Below, one piece after another: positions 22,049 to 34,500 of a DNA stretch of 64,000 nucleotides (position 1 is its first letter; the number at the start of each line of letters is the position of its first letter). The notes under the pieces were generated by a model. That model saw only the letters and a program-made list of their open reading frames with translations. It made no database searches and was not told where the DNA came from. Source of the stretch: Russula earlei. Lineage: Eukaryota > Basidiomycota > Agaricomycetes > Russulales > Russulaceae. A program made the position numbers and the translations under genes. The stretch lies in the NCBI GenBank assembly GCA_025769875.1, contig JAGFNK010000199.1, forward strand, positions 1-64,000, written 5' to 3'.

Positions 22049-23716
22049 ATCGCCGCTTCTTAACTTCATACCACCATCATGCCCACCGGGCAAACAATCC
22101 CTCTCCCAGCCTTTCTCCCCTTCCCTGGGGAACAACTCCGAAACCTACTACCCCCCCAACCATGACTCTTTGGCTAGTATACTTGGGCTCGCCCATGCCT
22201 ATCTAAAGCATCTGCATCCCTCTAAACTCGCCCATCCGGACGAGTCAATGAAGGCCTCTGCACACCTCCTGAAGCTCTTCCTGAATGATACTCTAGTCAC
22301 TGCCCTCCCCTTAGGGCACCACCCACAATCCACTGCCCCTACCAGAGAACTTAACTCACTCCAGAACCGCCTCACCAGCCTGGAGACCACACTTATCAAT
22401 CTCACTCAGGCTTCAGTCGACATGAGAAAGGAAATCAAAGCCCTGCCCAAAAACACCACAACACCCGCCAAGGCCAAAGTCCCATTGACCCCAGCCTCTA
22501 ACACCACTCCCACATACGCAGCCAAGGCCTCCCTTCCCCCCCGCCCTAGTGCGGTCATGAAGACATCTGCTTACACCTGGCCGGCCTCCCTCCACCCTAA
22601 CCCCGCGGACATATGCGCCACCATCAACTCTGCCTTACGTTCAACCAACAACAACCAAGTCCACGTGTCTGCCGCAAGGTGGACACAAAAGGGTAACCTA
22701 GTGATTTGGGGTGGTCCGAATACCACGGCACACAACCTCATGACCTCCCTCCCCGCAATCTCCGAGGCCCTGCAAGCCTCCCTCTCAGTCAACTCCATCT
22801 CTGCACCCCAAGAACCCCCACCAGTGCGACCAAATGTCAAATGGTCCAAACTTACAATAAACGCTGCCCCAACTGGCAAAACTAACACAAGAGAAGCATA
22901 CACCCCACAGGAGTGCCACCAAGCACTCCTGGCTGAGAACCCCACCTACGCCACCCTCACCATTACCCAACCCCCTTCATGGGTTAGGCCCCCATCAACC
23001 TATGCCCCAGGCGTGCACTCCTCCCTCTCAGTCTCCTTTGAAGACCCAGATGGCACAAAGGCCCAGGCACTCCTCCGCTTACGCACCCTACACATGCTTG
23101 GGCATGTGGTAACCCTAAAGTGCTGGAGAAGCAACCCACCAAAGAACATCAACAAGAAACACCCCACCCTGAAATGTCCAACCCTCAACCCAATTGGCGC
23201 CACTCCCACCCCAAGCGCTGCCAACTTCCTGCCCAGCCCCACTCCCCCTGCCCCAACATCCTTCACCGGACTGGCCTTCGCGCCCTTCAGCAGAACACCA
23301 ACTGCCCCCATGCTCTAGACACATGTGTCTGTGCTGGAGACACAGTCAAACCCTCCCACACAATGCGTGAGCAATGCTCCACCCCCTAACTACACTGGAC
23401 AATAGGCTTTTTGATCGTGTGTTTTTGCTCGTGTTTTTGCCACCCCCACGTACAACTCCAATCCCCTGCACCTTCGACCTGAGCTGGTTCCCCATGCTCT
23501 GGCCCCCTTTCTTTTGTCCTTCTCACTCGAGCATGAAACCCGCTCCCCTATCCCTATATACGCAGAACGGTAGGAAGTCATAGGTTACTTTTAGTGTTTT
23601 GGGCCGGGCACAGTGCGTGATAAGCTAGCTCTTAGGTACCCAGGGACCGCCCATGTACTTAGTTTATAAAGCGGTATACAAAAGCAAATTCAAAAAAAAA
23701 AAAAAAAAAAAAAAAA
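22049..23716 (+). mobile_element. Short non-autonomous LINE with poly(A) tail and 16-bp target duplication
   Basis: A 25-A tail at 23692-23716 is followed by GAAACGATGCTAAGAC (23717-23732). The same 16 bases lie at 22033-22048, directly before the element. The element carries a LINE ORF1-type sequence and a 3' UTR but no endonuclease or reverse transcriptase, so the copy was mobilised in trans or is an internally deleted LINE. Its 3' end, GCGGTATACAAAAGCAAATT before C and the A tail, matches the 3' end of the large LINE at 58460 (GCGGTATACAAATGCGGATT). Confidence 0.92.
22080..23389 (+). pseudogene. LINE ORF1 (gag-like) remnant
   Basis: The main frame runs to 23318 (through a point upstream of the element), and a second frame runs to 23389. 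Agaricomycete LINE ORF1 features are readable: a predicted coiled coil (ELNSLQNRLTSLETTLINL), then AYTPQECHQALLAENPTYA, WVRPPSTYAPG and FEDPDGTKAQALL. Homology shifts frame near 23110-23200 to a cysteine/histidine-bearing tail (CPHALDTCVCAGD, then SHTMREQC), the likely zinc-knuckle remnant. An element-internal ATG lies at 22079-22081 but in a different frame. The protein would bind element RNA. The frame breaks mark a dead copy. Confidence 0.78.
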
Positions 23717-23732
23717 GAAACGATGCTAAGAC

Positions 23733-26522
23733 CTTCAGATGGCCACCGCCGCCTGAAGTACATAGGTCAAAACTTTTTTTCGGCCTCCGGCCGGACCCCC
23801 CCCCTACCCAAGGTTCGGGATTCCCGTTCCGCAACCCCTTTGATTCGGACAGCAGCTTAGACCTCATTTCCTCCCTTTGCTGATTTGTTTGCACGGCAGT
23901 CGCCGGCTCTGTCCGTGGATTCACGTCGCCGCTCACGAGCGGGAACTGTTCCTCGCGTGGTTGCTCTTGGCGTTTGAAATCCGGTCCCTGAGGGATACGA
24001 TGGCGAGTCTGGAAGCGCGCCGGTACCCTCACCCCAAGGCACAGTCGAGTGCGGTCGTTGCTCAAGGCAGTGGAGGAGGTGACGCTGGTGAAATTTTGAC
24101 TAGCTTGAGTGTGAGAGGTATGCCTGACGTGTGATTGAGGTGAGCTTTAATTTGTGTCCCATACTCGACTATACATGTTGTCCTCCTCGTTATGTTCCCG
24201 CTCTCTACTCACTCCCCTGTTCGACTCGTACATTGACATATACGAATGTTTGCACGGACTCACTAGCTGGCCAGAGTTGAAACATACACTCCCGAAACCT
24301 GAAGTGCTTGCCGGTTGGAGGTATCCAAGATCATGTAGACGTTCACTGGCAACAAAACAATTGGATGGTGTGAATATACCCGACCATACCAAGGCATGCA
24401 CCGACCCTCCTCGGGCTTGGGTGAGGATCCATAGGGTTTTTGCTCACTCCTGATGAGGAGGACAAACCAAATTTTGTCTTGGCTTGGTTTCTCCTCCTCA
24501 TGGTGGTTGGCAAGGACTCGCATTGTACCCAGTGTGATCGCCTACATCACTTTTGCCAACACAAGTGCTCCTGAGTCCCTATTCTCGTATCACTCGATGC
24601 TGCCCCAGTGCACCTTCATGACCCGTGTTTCCTCTCTCTCCTTCCGTTCCCACCAATCCTTACGCCGTTCGACTCCGGCACTGAAACTCGCGCACTTGCG
24701 AGAGGAAAGATAATGTCGGAACGAATATGGATAGTATGGAGCTTCAGGCGAAGAAGTATACAATGAACATCATCGACACACTCCGTACCTTCACCTTCTT
24801 CCTCTGTTGGGATCCACTCACTGTGGTCTGGCTCTAGCCAGGTCACGTCGATTTCGCAAAAGAGGTCGAGCATGCCTCGCGCATGCTTGATCATGCAGTG
24901 TTTATTATGTGTCCAAGTGAGTTACCTATCTTTGCTTGCATGCGGTGACCAGACTGTGCCAAGCAGTACAGCAATCTCCGTCGACCGCCAAATGCGGCGG
25001 CATAACGTCGCCCGAGTTATTAACCATTAACAAGATGGATCGGTGCGTGGTTTTTCCTTCAGTCTCCGTTTTTACATGACCGCAACCGGTTTTAGACCAA
25101 GCGTGAACCATGGAGGGTTATCAACCAATTCCGTACAAAGCTTCGAATGCCGGCTGGTGCAGTTCACGTTCCAATTGGCATGGAGCATTAGCTCGAAGAC
25201 GTCCTTGACCTTGTCCATGTCCAGTGGAAGGTCGTCTATAATAAGCCCATGAAGGCGTGAGCTTAGCGTCGTCTCTGTCCTTGTCCGAGTGTTCAAACGA
25301 GGTGATCACCCTACATAGTGTCGAAGTCGTCGAGTCATAAGAAATCCCGGCCTCGGTCCTCGAGTCTGCCACCCAAAAGCACCCAGAACTCATCGAGCAG
25401 CTCGCGCATGTCGATGAAGAAATCGCTGAACCTTCATTGAACGAATGCGCCGAGGTCCAACATACGACCGGCCGTGTGGATCTGGCGTGCCAACGTCTCT
25501 TGAATTCAATCTCCCCTGTCTTCCTGAGTTCTGTGATAGAGAATATGGCAGCACAACCGCTCCTCGACCGTGTTTGGGCGTACCTTGCTAGTCCAGCGGA
25601 GCGTCAGGTTGTCGCGACTGATACGGCACACCCTGTCGGCGTGCCGCTGGTGGAGCTCGTTCCGGCTGGGGCAGCACCTGTTATTGCTCTGTGACGCTCA
25701 CATATGCGGGTGTATCAAGTTTGAAATAAGGCAAATCCATCTTTCATGTGTGCTCTTGAAAGATTCGGAGAATCAAGTCGATGCGCATGTTCTCGGAGAA
25801 AGCGATGTTGCGTGGGGTTTAAGATGTTAGCTGCCCTCTTGTGCATAACAGAATCTCTGAGACCCACGATTGTCCGACGTCTATGTTCATACCCGACCCA
25901 GTCATCATCTCTTTGGTCATCAAGCCCGCTGCTACTGAGACCTCCGATTCCTGGATTCCGAGTACACGTTTCAAGAGGTACGTTTGGCTGTAACATCCCT
26001 CCCTGTTATGCAAGTACGGCACGGGAGAATTACACCCTTGAGATGGAGGTTGAACAGATCAAGCGGGAAATGGCCTCGATTGTGCCATTGGCCGCCCGCA
26101 GATCGCGTTCGACGAGAGAGTGACGGAACGCACAGAGATTGTCAATGGTGTACATGGTATTCCAAACCACATGCGGGGACTCATAGCAAATTATGTGGAT
26201 GACATCTATGTGTATCATTAGGATACTAGGGTTCATTCGAGACCTAATTTCCATCCTAAACATTACCTGCTCATCGGTAATTTGAGCCTTATCCCGATCG
26301 CTAGACCAAGTATAAGCCCTGCTGGAACTCAACCCACGATGCACGTTCAAAAATACGTGCACATAGTTTACGAATGGAGCGGGTTTCCCTAGCCTTGCAT
26401 TGTAGTGGTGATCCGAATGAAACACGAGGATGACTCAGTTGGTTATAAGAGATATCGAGTATGATCAACCCAGCCGGCCTTGTGAGCGAGCTGCCGCCAC
26501 CACCATCCACATCGACCCCGCC
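23733..26522. other. 2.8-kb region without a supported gene
   Basis: CpG content is normal. Many short open frames occur on both strands (for example 23664-24065 minus and 25437-25694 plus), but I recognise no domain and no consistent splice structure. It may hold a decayed gene. A strong inverted repeat lies at 24453-24501 (see findings). The right end should hold the promoter and 5' UTR of the eIF4E-family gene. Confidence 0.45.
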
Positions 26523-28005
26523 ATGAGCGCAAACTCGTCCACCGGCTCACAACCCAGTCCCGAACACTCAAAATCGGAGCGACCCCCTTCGGGCGGCCGT
26601 CTTCCATCGCTCAACCAGCTCGCAGCCCGCATCGGCGCCAACAACGCGGCCCAGGCCCACTCCTCCTCGACCCGCCCTCGCCTCGCCGCCTCCCTCCTCC
26701 GCACGGGCTCGCAGACGTCCCTCTCGACCACCACGTCGATCGCCGATTCCGTCGCGGTCAACCCGCCCGCCACGCGCTCGACCTCGCCCGCCGCCCTGTC
26801 CACCTCCCCGCCCAACTCGACCAACGGCTCGGTCAACGGCGATGCCGTCGCCGCGGCTGGGCCCGGCGACCCGCTCACGACCGAAAGGGTGGAAAAGCTC
26901 GCGCAGGAGACGACGGGCGTCGATAAGGCCGGGAAGAAGACGAAGGGGTTCAAGAACATCCCGACGCTCGACGCCATCACCGCGCGATATGCGCGCACGC
27001 GCACCCTCAGCGTCGACGGCACGGCGGTGCCGCCCGAGGCGGAGCCCATCGAGGATCCACAGACGCCTGGCGTGATGACCAAGCCTCCGGAACACCCCCT
27101 GCAGCATTCATGGTGCGTCCTGCTCGGCTCGGGGGGCCCACGTGTGACGTTGAGTCCGACATGACGCCCCTCCCTATGCAAAGGACCATCTACCACGACA
27201 CAAAGACGAAGGCGCCGTACACGCCCAACACCGCCCCGGATGCCTCCTCGTATCCGGCGGCGGCCGACTCGGGCACCTACGAAGCCGGCCTGACCACCGT
27301 CGGCGAGTTTGACACGGTCGAGTCCTACTGCCGGTACTTCAACTGGCTCAAGCCCCCGTCCAAGCTGGAGCGCAACTCGAATTACCACCTGTTCAAGTCG
27401 GGCATCAAGCCGATGTGGGAGGACGAGGCGAACGCGAACGGCGGCAAGTGGGTGCTCACGATGAAGAACAACCCGCAGTTGCTCGACCAGTGTTGGCAGT
27501 GGCTCACCATGGCGCTCGTCGGCGAGGAGCTCGACGAGGGCGACGAGATCTGCGGCGCGGTCGTCAGCCTGCGCTCCAAGGTCGACCGCATCCAACTGTG
27601 GACCCGGACCAAAGACGACGTCGAGAAGGTGAACGGCATCGGGCGCAAGTTCGTCAAGCTCCTCGACGTGTCCGAAGCGGATGGTATTGGCCTAGAATTT
27701 CAGGTGAGCGCCGCATGTCGTCCGCTCGTCGCGTTTGCCGAATCGAGTTGACCGTCCGGATAAAGTACAACACGGAGGATCGCCCGCTCCCGAACAAGTT
27801 CCTCTCGATACAGGCCGTCCCTCAGTCTTCCTTCCGGCCCTCCTTTCACAACAAGGGACCCAGTCCGATCACCGGCCCGGGCGAAGGCGAAGGCCGCTCT
27901 GGTCCAACCAACACCGGACCCGGCGGAGCATTCGCGGGCTTTGGCGGCGTGCTCGGTACCAGCGGGGGTGGCTGGCGCGCGAAGCGCACGGGCGCCGGGT
28001 CCTAG
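26523..28005 (+). CDS. eIF4E-family cap-binding protein
   Basis: Binds the mRNA 5' cap in the cytoplasm for translation initiation or repression. Inferred CDS: 26523-27112, 27184-27703 and 27766-28005, giving 449 aa; the introns are 71 and 62 nt and all phases agree. The eIF4E fold starts at HPLQHSW (split by intron 1 inside the Trp codon) and continues with SYCRYFNWLKPPSKL, the cap-stacking IKPMWED, GGKWVLTMK and the DEICGAVVSLR region. A disordered Ser/Thr/Ala-rich N-terminus of about 180 residues and a Gly-rich tail of about 50 residues make it twice the usual 200-220 aa. An upstream in-frame ATG (26430) exists; 26523 is preferred because it begins the compositionally uniform N-terminus. 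Canonical eIF4E and the 4EHP class cannot be separated by eye. Confidence 0.9.
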
Positions 28006-29296
28006 AGACAACTCGGGGTGCGATCTGGGCATCTACATTGTTGCGTAGGCGGGCGTTTGAAAAAGTCCCGTGTCATGGGTGAATGTGTAACTAGCTGTAT
28101 CCGTTTTCTTTCGCTCCCCCCAATACCTCCTCGATGTACGCTGTGTCTCGTTGCGATAATATGCAGCCCCCGCTTCCTGCGCCTCTTTCTTTCTTTTTTT
28201 TTTTCTTTTTCTTTTTTTTCTATTTCCATCGTCACCTTGTGAGCGGGGGTGTACCACTGGTGACGGGTGCGGGTGCGGGTGCTGGCGGGTGCTGGCGACG
28301 AAGCAGGCATCATTTCAGAGAGAGTTCTCAGGGTCCGAACGTGGCCCAACGAGCATCGTCTCGTCGATATTGTCACTTCCGGTATAGCAAGTGAACTGCT
28401 GCATGTCCCCGTCGACTTGCCAGCAGGGCCAGACCATCCAGTCAATCGTTCTTGGATGAGAAGACTCGCGGGCCATGGCCGGCCGCTTCGAGGAGCGCGC
28501 GAGAGGCCGAGCCGCTTCCCTCACGCAGCAGAGTATGGCTGGTTTTTCGACTCGGCCAGCCACCTCGCACCTTTCGCATTCGCATGCAAAGATACACTTT
28601 TCCCGTTTATGTCGAGCGACACGGTCCACTTTTACTGTCACGCAAGCGATGTGAGGTGACGTTGCGTGTGTGTGTGTGTGTGTGTGTGTGAACCAGTGCC
28701 AAACCGAGTATGCGGATCGCATTCAACGGTAGGCGGTGCTGCAGTGCACGTTCCCTGCTGGAATGGCGTATGATGGTACGTTCGAGGGTTCAAAGCCATC
28801 GACGGCATTTCATAATCGGCGCTGTAAAGAAACCCGAAACCCACCGAGTACACATATGAGCTTAGTGGTCGTGAGGTCGCTGTGCAGCTGTGTGGTCTGC
28901 GTGGTCCGCGAGTTACTGGACGAGAAAAAAGGTCATTTCCGCGCTACCGTTCCTTCCCGCGGTACGGTAGCGAAGGACAGGGGTTCGTATATATTTAATT
29001 GTTTCTATGTATGAAAGTATGATAATATGCGGGATGTATGCAAGGTATCTCGAGGCAAGCGTGAGTGATATATGAAATGTGTGACCTAACAATGAAAAGC
29101 GACATGAACGCCGTTATGTCGACCGGTGGAAAGTGAATGACGACTCGGACGGTGCTCCAAGTTCCGTAAACAGCATAAATACAGCGGCTGGGCTGATAAG
29201 TTAGATCGTTGTGATCGTGTGCCCACCCCGTGGTACTGAAAATATGAAAATGCGAAGGATCGATGAGGCGAAAGGACAGCTGAGCGCACTCCCCAG
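28006..29296. other. Convergent 3' intergenic region with simple repeats
   Basis: It lies between the eIF4E-family gene (+) and the next gene (-). It contains a pyrimidine tract (about 28187-28230) and a (TG)n microsatellite (about 28662-28690). No gene is supported. Confidence 0.5.
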
Positions 29297-31188
29297 TCAG
29301 GGTCGCACTGCTTGGAGGAACGGCAGCGGTGGATGGGCGGCCGCGTTGCTCATTTGGCGTGGGCGTTTGAGCGCAGAGCGCAGAGGTGCCTTGGGGATGA
29401 GACGGTGCTGCATGTCAATGCGCACGCCTTCCTCGTTCATCCAACCTTCGCCCCAGTCCGGGTAGTTGGCAAGGTCTAGGGGGTATTCCTGCCCAGGCGT
29501 CACCGGCTTATAATCTCCCTTGTTCGTCCAGAGTTGATCTCTGCGATTCAAAAATTACGATGCGTGAGCGATTTACCGTCTGAGAGAGGGGGAGGGGAAG
29601 ACGTACCCGCGACGATTGTGAAACCCTTTGCGCCTCTCGTGCATGGGAATCGGAGAGGGGCAGATCAGATTCTCGTCATTGAATCGTACACGTGTAGACA
29701 CGAGGGTTCCCTGGCCGCGTGATGCCGATTCCGACAGACGGCGGACGGCGATTTGGGGGGGAGGAGCCTCGATAGGGAGCGGATCAGTAGTCCTACGCAG
29801 AGGAGCTGGAGGTTGGGGGACAATAGAGATGGAGGTACGATGAATGGATTGCGGGGGGGGCAGTACGATGGAGTCACGGCGAACTGGCTGCGAGGTGGGT
29901 TGCGTGGCGGCAGAAGCTGGATCCCAGACAACAGGTTGAACAGGTGGCTGGGGACCAAGGGAGAAGGATTCACGACGAGCCGATTGGATAGGTGGGGGGG
30001 CAGGGGGAGATGAGTCGCGGCGTGACCGTCCTGGAGTGAATTGGGGCGCAGCAGACGGTTGCCCCGAACCATTGGAGTGAGCACCTGGCGAGGTCGATAG
30101 TCCTGGAGGGAGAATCGGTCGCTGATCTCGGTCGAGGGATGAGCGTCGGGGGACCATAGAGCGTGCAGCGTAACCGGGATCTTGCATTTGCATAGGAGGG
30201 GGCTGGAGCACGAGGCTATCGCGAGGCATGGGCGTCTGGATATCCTGTAGGCGTTGCACGGGCGCTGATGGCCGCATGGGAGGAACGATGCTCGTCGACT
30301 GAGAGATCGCGGGTGCCCGCGGGGTAATGACGCTGGCCTGGGGCTGTGAGGGAACGGGGGCGGGTAGGATACGACGGTCCTCGGGTACGGTGGCTCCACG
30401 AGATGACATCATAGGGTAGTACCAATCCATGGCGGTCGTCCCAATGGCAGAGTCTTGGCCGGTATAAGGACCTTCGGTGATGGTGCTATCAGTGTCAGAG
30501 TCTGACGACACAGAGCCTGCGTTTTATATGTATGAAGATAAGGACAAAAGATAATACAACGTTGAACGACCGCACCTTCGGGCAGCGCCACACTAATAAC
30601 CCCTGTGTTGTAATTTTTCTGGGCTTCAATGAGCGCTGGGAGATTGGGTGGGAGAATTCGAGAAGGCGAGCGACCGTGGGCACGCAAGTTCAGTTCATCC
30701 TGTCCTGGACCATAAATGCTCTGAAGAGTTTCCAGACTGCTTCGGGCGAGAATAGAGGCGTCATCAGGAGCAAAGAAGGAGTCGTCGTCGTCATTGAGGT
30801 CAGATTTTGATGAGACTGAGTCTTCATACACAAACGCGTTCTTGGCACCAGATGGGTAAATACCAAACTTTCGTGAACCCTTTTTGTCGTATGCGTTGTC
30901 AATTGCCGAGCGATGAACGTAGTTTGAGGGATTGAAGTACGTCTCGATGGGAGGGGCGAGGGCTTTTGAAGTGCTTGGAACATGGGTAAGCACCCCGGCA
31001 GATTTCTGCTCCAAGAAGGCAGGAGCTGCATAGGAGGTAGGAATGTTCGTAGTGTTGTCGAAAATACGAAATGCCCTAGACTGAAGGTTCGTCATGAACT
31101 AGGATATGAATCAGCGATATCAAGGGGGGGAGGGCAAGGGTCGGCCGACCTTAGCAGGAACACTAAGAGAGATTCTAGAGGACGCCAT
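29297..31188 (-). CDS. Uncharacterised proline/serine-rich protein
   Basis: I do not recognise this protein. The inferred CDS on the minus strand is 31188-31150, 31098-30576, 30516-29607 and 29540-29297, giving 571 aa. The introns are 50-66 nt and all junctions keep phase. The first exon encodes only MASSRISLSVPAK. The N-terminal half has a folded-looking part (YFNPSNYVHRSAIDNAYDKK, GAKNAFVYED) and an acidic DDDDSFFAPDD stretch. The middle is long, disordered and rich in Pro, Ser and Arg with many RRDS/RRES motifs that resemble basophilic kinase sites. The C-terminal exon has a compact aromatic segment (LDLANYPDWGEGWMNEEGVR) likely to be the conserved part. It is divergent from CFT1 across about 400 bp. 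Confidence 0.75.
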
Positions 31189-31590
31189 AGTTGCGAGGAG
31201 CCACCGTTAAATGGTCGTCGTTGAGGGTTTGAGGGGGATCGGAAAGTTGACAAGGTGAAGAGGGTCTTATGGAAACCCTAGGAGAGGTCATGCATTCGAC
31301 ACGAGTGCGACTATTAGGAGACAGGCATGACCGAGAAAGGAGTGCTGCATACACGCGCGAACAGCGAGGAGCGATCTCAGTGTGACATCAGGCTGGAAGC
31401 ATATTAACGTGAAGGTGAACCTGATCAGGGTCAGCGTCAGGTCCCCTGCCACGTCGTACTGTCGTCGTTGAGAGAGCAAAGACGAGGCGGTCAACCCTCT
31501 GGTGGGTTGTGGGTAGATCGAACACCGGTCATTGGTCACCCCTACCCTATCTACTACCACCTTGCTCTCTTCTCTTTTACACAACCGTCT
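31189..31590. promoter_or_regulatory. Divergent promoter between the proline-rich gene and CFT1
   Basis: The start codons of two genes on opposite strands lie 402 bp apart, so both promoters must be within or overlap this stretch. No TATA box or factor site could be assigned. Confidence 0.5.
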
Positions 31591-34500
31591 ATGCTGGCCT
31601 TGCATCAGGAGATCCTTCCTCCGAGCGGTGTCGAGTTTGCCACAACTCTCAAACTTACTCCGTCAACACTCCCAGAATCTCCCACATCACCATCCTCACC
31701 CTCACAAAACCATCCTCCCAGAGGTTCACCCTACAACCTCGTCGTCGCCCGCGCCAACGTTTTACGCGTTTTCGAGATCAAGGAAGATCCCGCCCCCATA
31801 TCACCTCACTTGGAAGATGAACGACAACGAAGGGCAGATGTTCGCATGGGTACAGAAGCAGTTGAAGGCGAGGTCGAGATGGACGGACAAGGCGAAGGCT
31901 TCGTCAACATGGGTTCTGTAAAGGTAATTTTGGCTTTTGGATACTCTGATGTCTTTGTTCGGCCCCTCCCAATGACATATATTTGCCCTCACTCTTGATT
32001 TTCCCATCCCGAGCAATGGGGCTGATAATCCCCTGTCCTCTCTTAGTTTACAGGTCCTCGAGGCCCGACCGAACCACCGACCATAGCTCGCTTCCATTTT
32101 GTTCGTGAATACCGTCTTCATGGCACAGTCACCGGCCTCGAGAGCATCCGCATCATGTCATCATACGAAGACCGTCTCGATCGCTTGCTTGTGTCATTCA
32201 AGGACGCAAAAGTCTGTTGACGTCGCCTTTTCATTCATGGCCAAGTCGCCTGACATCACCCAGATAGCCTTATTGGAATGGTCTGCCGCTGTACACGATT
32301 TGATCACCGTTTCTATCCATACGTATGAACGCGCCCCTCAGCTTGTGAGCGTCTGATAAGCACCATCTCCCGAAGTTTCACCTCATTTCCCCTCCCTAGC
32401 TCTCTCTCGACGCAGCCTTGTTCAGATCGGAACTCCGGACGGACCCCGCATCGAGATGTGCTGCGCTATCCCTTCCAAAGGATGCCCTCGCCATCTTGCC
32501 CTTCTATCAATCGCAAGCCGATCTCGACGTCATGGAACAAGATTATAGAGCGAGGTGCGTTTGACGCATTTCCAATCTCACCGTTAAACTCACTCCGGGC
32601 AGGGATGTACCTTATTCCCCCAGTTTTGTTCTCGATCTGGCCTCCAGTGTCGATGAACACGTCAGGAATGTCATCGATTTTGTGTTCCTCCCCGGTTTCA
32701 ACAACCCGACCGTCGCTGTAATGTTCCAGCCTCAACAAACGTGGACTGGGTGAGGCCCTTCTCTTCGTTGACCCCTTCGTCTTTTGTAATTCTCCAACCC
32801 TATAGTCGTTTAAAAGAGTTCAAGGATACAGTGTCGCTCTACATCTTTGCCCTCGACCTCGTTTCTCGCACATACCCAGTCATAACGAAGCTTGACGGCC
32901 TGCCTTATGATTGCTTATCTCTTATCCCATGTCCATCAGCACTGGGCGGAGTCGTTATCCTGACGAGTAATGCTGTCATCCATGTTGATCAGGCGACGCG
33001 GCGTGTCGCCCTCCCTGTGAACGGCTGGCAGCCGCGCGTGAGCGACATGCCCACCCTTCCCACGCCTGTGGGTATGCATGATTTACATCTCGAGGGTGCA
33101 CGAATGGCATTCGTCGAGGATCGAACCCTCTTTGTTGTTCTCCTAGATGGCACTATCGTTCCCTTTGAGTTCATCGTCGATGGAAAAGTGGTGTCGCGCC
33201 TTGTAATGGGCAAGGCACTGGCACAAACGACCCCTCCCACTGTGGTCCGGAAGGTACCCGGCGAGCATCTGTTCGTCGGGAGCATGGTGGGCCCATCTGT
33301 ACTTCTTCGGACAGCGAGCGTGGAGGAACCTGTCACTGATGCAGAAGACATGGCCGCTTCTGGCCCTACTGCGGTTGTTGACGCTGGGAATTCGATGGAC
33401 TTGGATGATGATGACGGTGTGACACCACGCACATTTCACCGTCGATCACTAATGAGTCCGTTTCACAGATATATATGGTACATCAAGTCCCGACCCATTG
33501 CCCTCTACCTCGGCTGCGCCATCGGCGAAGACGCGGTCCGTGATCCATCTCTCATTGTGCGACTCGCTTCCTGCGTATGGGCCAATATCCGACCTTACGT
33601 TTGCCCTCGCGAAGAATGGGGTGAGCCCCGTGCCGAGCTATCTCTGCGCCACCTTTCTAATAAAGTGCCCCGTGTTCGCCTTGCTGCAGGACCGCTTCGT
33701 GCCGGAGCTTGTCACCGCAACAGGGTCCGGGTCACTCGGAGGTTTCACACTCTTCCAGGTTTGTTCCGGAATCCCTGTCCCTATCTTTCACTCGCAGCTC
33801 ACAATGTCACATCCCATATATCCGTCGACTGGAAGCGTGACCTTCCGACCCGCACAATGCGCAAGTTGCACGCGATCGGCGGCGCACGAGGCGTGTGGTC
33901 GCTCTCCGTGCGCACGGCGGTCAAGGTCAACGGTGTACCGTACGACCGTCCCGCGAATCCATACCACGCAGAGAACGACTCCTTAATACTCGGAACTGAC
34001 GCTATCCCGTCGCCGGGCTTCTCGCGCGTGCGTGTGTCTCCTCTCTCCTTCAGCACAGCTGTATAATCTTTATGCCAATGCGGGGCAGTTTGGGACACGT
34101 ACCCCCAAGGGGGATATTACAATCACGACTCGCGTCCAGGGTGTCACGGTCGGCGCATCATCGTTCTTCCAAGGCACCGCTATTCTTCATGTGCTGTCAA
34201 ATGCCATCCGTGTCCTCGAGCCAGGTGCGTTGGGCAAAGCCTCCATACCGGCCTTCATCACAAGTCCTGATATTGAGAGTGTGATAGACGGTACGGAGCG
34301 GCAGATTATCAAAGACATGGAAGGTAACAACCAACGACCCAAGATCAAGTATTGTAGCATCTGCGATCCTTTCGTTTTCATCCTCCGCGAGGATGATACA
34401 ATCGGCTTGTTCATAGGAGAGCCCGAGCGTGGAAAAATCCGGCGGAAAGATATGTCACCTATGGGAGAGAAAGTTTGTTGCCGTCATGTACCTTCCTTCG

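Noticed and set aside
26465..27595. 376-codon minus-strand frame
   Set aside because: It lies antisense to the eIF4E-family exons, has no domain and owes its length to high GC.
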